This document shows positions 40,935 through 41,553 of a DNA stretch of 41,553 nt, in pieces. Each line of letters starts with the position of its first letter. Position 1 is the first letter of the stretch. Origin of the DNA: EX4484-217-1 sp964496035 (GTDB lineage Archaea; Thermoproteota; Thermoprotei_A; EX4484-217-1); NCBI GenBank assembly GCA_964496035.1, contig CAZBXI010000009.1, positions 1 through 41,553 on the forward strand, written 5' to 3'. The notes beneath the pieces are model-generated. The model was not told where the DNA came from. It made no database searches and was given only the letters and a program-made list of their open reading frames with translations. Both the position numbers and the translations under genes were made by a program.

Positions 40935-41553
40935 CTATTTCACCATCACTACTTTTACCTTGAAAAGGATTATAGTTGCAACTATGATAAGTAAAGTTAG
41001 TATTCTAATAAGTAAACTTATCTTCTCACTATAAGGACGAGGTATTAATTTATCTGACACTATCATAGTCCCGTAATCCTCTATTAACGCTTCTCCTGGT
41101 ATTTTACTTGCAGATAAAGCAAGTAATATATCTCCACTTGAACCTGCAGTATTCATTATAAACAATATTGACAATATTTCCTTAATTAAAACATTAGGCA
41201 TGATTGATGCTAGAACAATAGATGTTGATGATAGAATTATTAGTGGTGACAATGTTATCGCTATATAGTGTTTCTTTTTAATCCCGCCTACGACTTTAAC
41301 ATAAAATACTGGGTTAAATTTTATTCTACCGTAACCTACTTTTACCTTGTATCCTAGTTTTATAGCTGTAATTACATGTACTAGTTCGTGAAATATTACG
41401 GTTAAAATAAGGGGGGTAAATATTTTTAGGAACACATCTCTTGTGTTTTGAAAGGTTATTTCTGAAGTTACAATTGTAAGCACTATAGCTGAAGATGCTA
41501 TGAGAAGTATTATTGAAAGAGCTGTAATATCCCATACGTACTTCCTTAAATGT
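40935..41553 (-). CDS. M50-like (DUF3267) membrane zinc metalloprotease, 5' end cut by window
   Basis: The frame is open to the window end; the upstream residues (KYVWDITALSIILLIASSAI) form a membrane helix, so the start lies beyond 41553. The zinc motif is VIFHELVHVITAIKLG (HExxH), and the family motif NTAGSSGDILLALSASKIP, with SGD for the third ligand, is present. Membrane helices flank both. DUF3267 proteins are putative intramembrane proteases; the substrate is unknown. It lies about 20 bases upstream of the YbaK pseudogene on the same strand. Confidence 0.85.
   Translation of the reverse strand, partial: HLRKYVWDITALSIILLIASSAIVLTIVTSEITFQNTRDVFLKIFTPLILTVIFHELVHVITAIKLGYKVKVGYGRIKFNPVFYVKVVGGIKKKHYIAITLSPLIILSSTSIVLASIMPNVLIKEILSILFIMNTAGSSGDILLALSASKIPGEALIEDYGTMIVSDKLIPRPYSEKISLLIRILTLLIIVATIILFKVKVVMVK

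Noticed and set aside
1..41553. CRISPR array, rRNA, tRNA, insertion sequence or integrase
   Set aside because: No regular spaced repeats, no tRNA-like cloverleaf, and no transposase or recombinase-like protein was found in any frame read.

Overview
The window is archaeal. It is AT-rich, arginine is mostly AGA/AGG, many genes start with TTG or GTG behind GGTGA-type ribosome binding sites, and it carries archaeal markers: a C/D box guide RNA, VapBC and HEPN-MNT pairs, a HypA/Mrp-type HypB pair of the Thermococcus kind, TldD/TldE, Dph6, an intein-bearing class II ribonucleotide reductase and N-glycosylation sequons in exported proteins. A thermophilic member of the Thermoproteota (crenarchaeal side) fits best, but I cannot name a genus. 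A run of 100 Ns shows that this is a scaffold, probably from a draft or metagenome assembly.

Layout. 1-1160: end of a PD-(D/E)XK-like gene and a HEPN-MNT pair. 1246-4884: an ABC-2 type transporter island with two exported proteins. 5159-7530: two VapBC modules facing each other across a retropepsin-like protein, then a GNAT gene. 7987-15018: a tight plus-strand operon (hypA, Mrp-type hypB, tandem ParB/SerK-like gene, dph6, an amidohydrolase that has lost catalytic residues, tldD, tldE, a cysteine-free thioredoxin-fold protein). 15109-20117: a 2-hydroxyacid dehydrogenase, GtrA-type and ferritin-like proteins, a PPC-domain protein, a PD-(D/E)XK nuclease-like protein and a TatD-type hydrolase. 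20143-20197: a C/D box sRNA. 20276-23783: class II RNR with a mini-intein at the radical cysteine, and an Mth938-type protein. 23786-32957: a sugar island (CUT2-type importer, two FucI-like isomerases, GalT, a GalK-like kinase, a cupin, GalE). 33036-41553: paired hemerythrin-like proteins, a DUF4258 protein, lipoate ligase, small membrane and zinc proteins, a DUF2330 membrane protein and an M50-like protease cut by the window end.

How the genes work together. The sugar island reads as one uptake and catabolic unit: binding protein, ATPase and permease bring in a monosaccharide, the isomerase-like enzymes act on an aldose, and the Leloir-type genes link galactose or a related sugar to UDP-sugars. 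The hypA-to-thioredoxin operon joins nickel insertion, translation-factor modification and peptide turnover; its logic is not clear and is the best lead for an undescribed association.

Four loci (permease at 1937-3209, membrane protein at 34668-35327, secreted protein at 38032-38821, YbaK at 40438-40914) are broken by frameshifts. Most are repaired by removing one base from a short A/T run, so they are either genuine decay or uncorrected sequencing errors. Reads would settle this.
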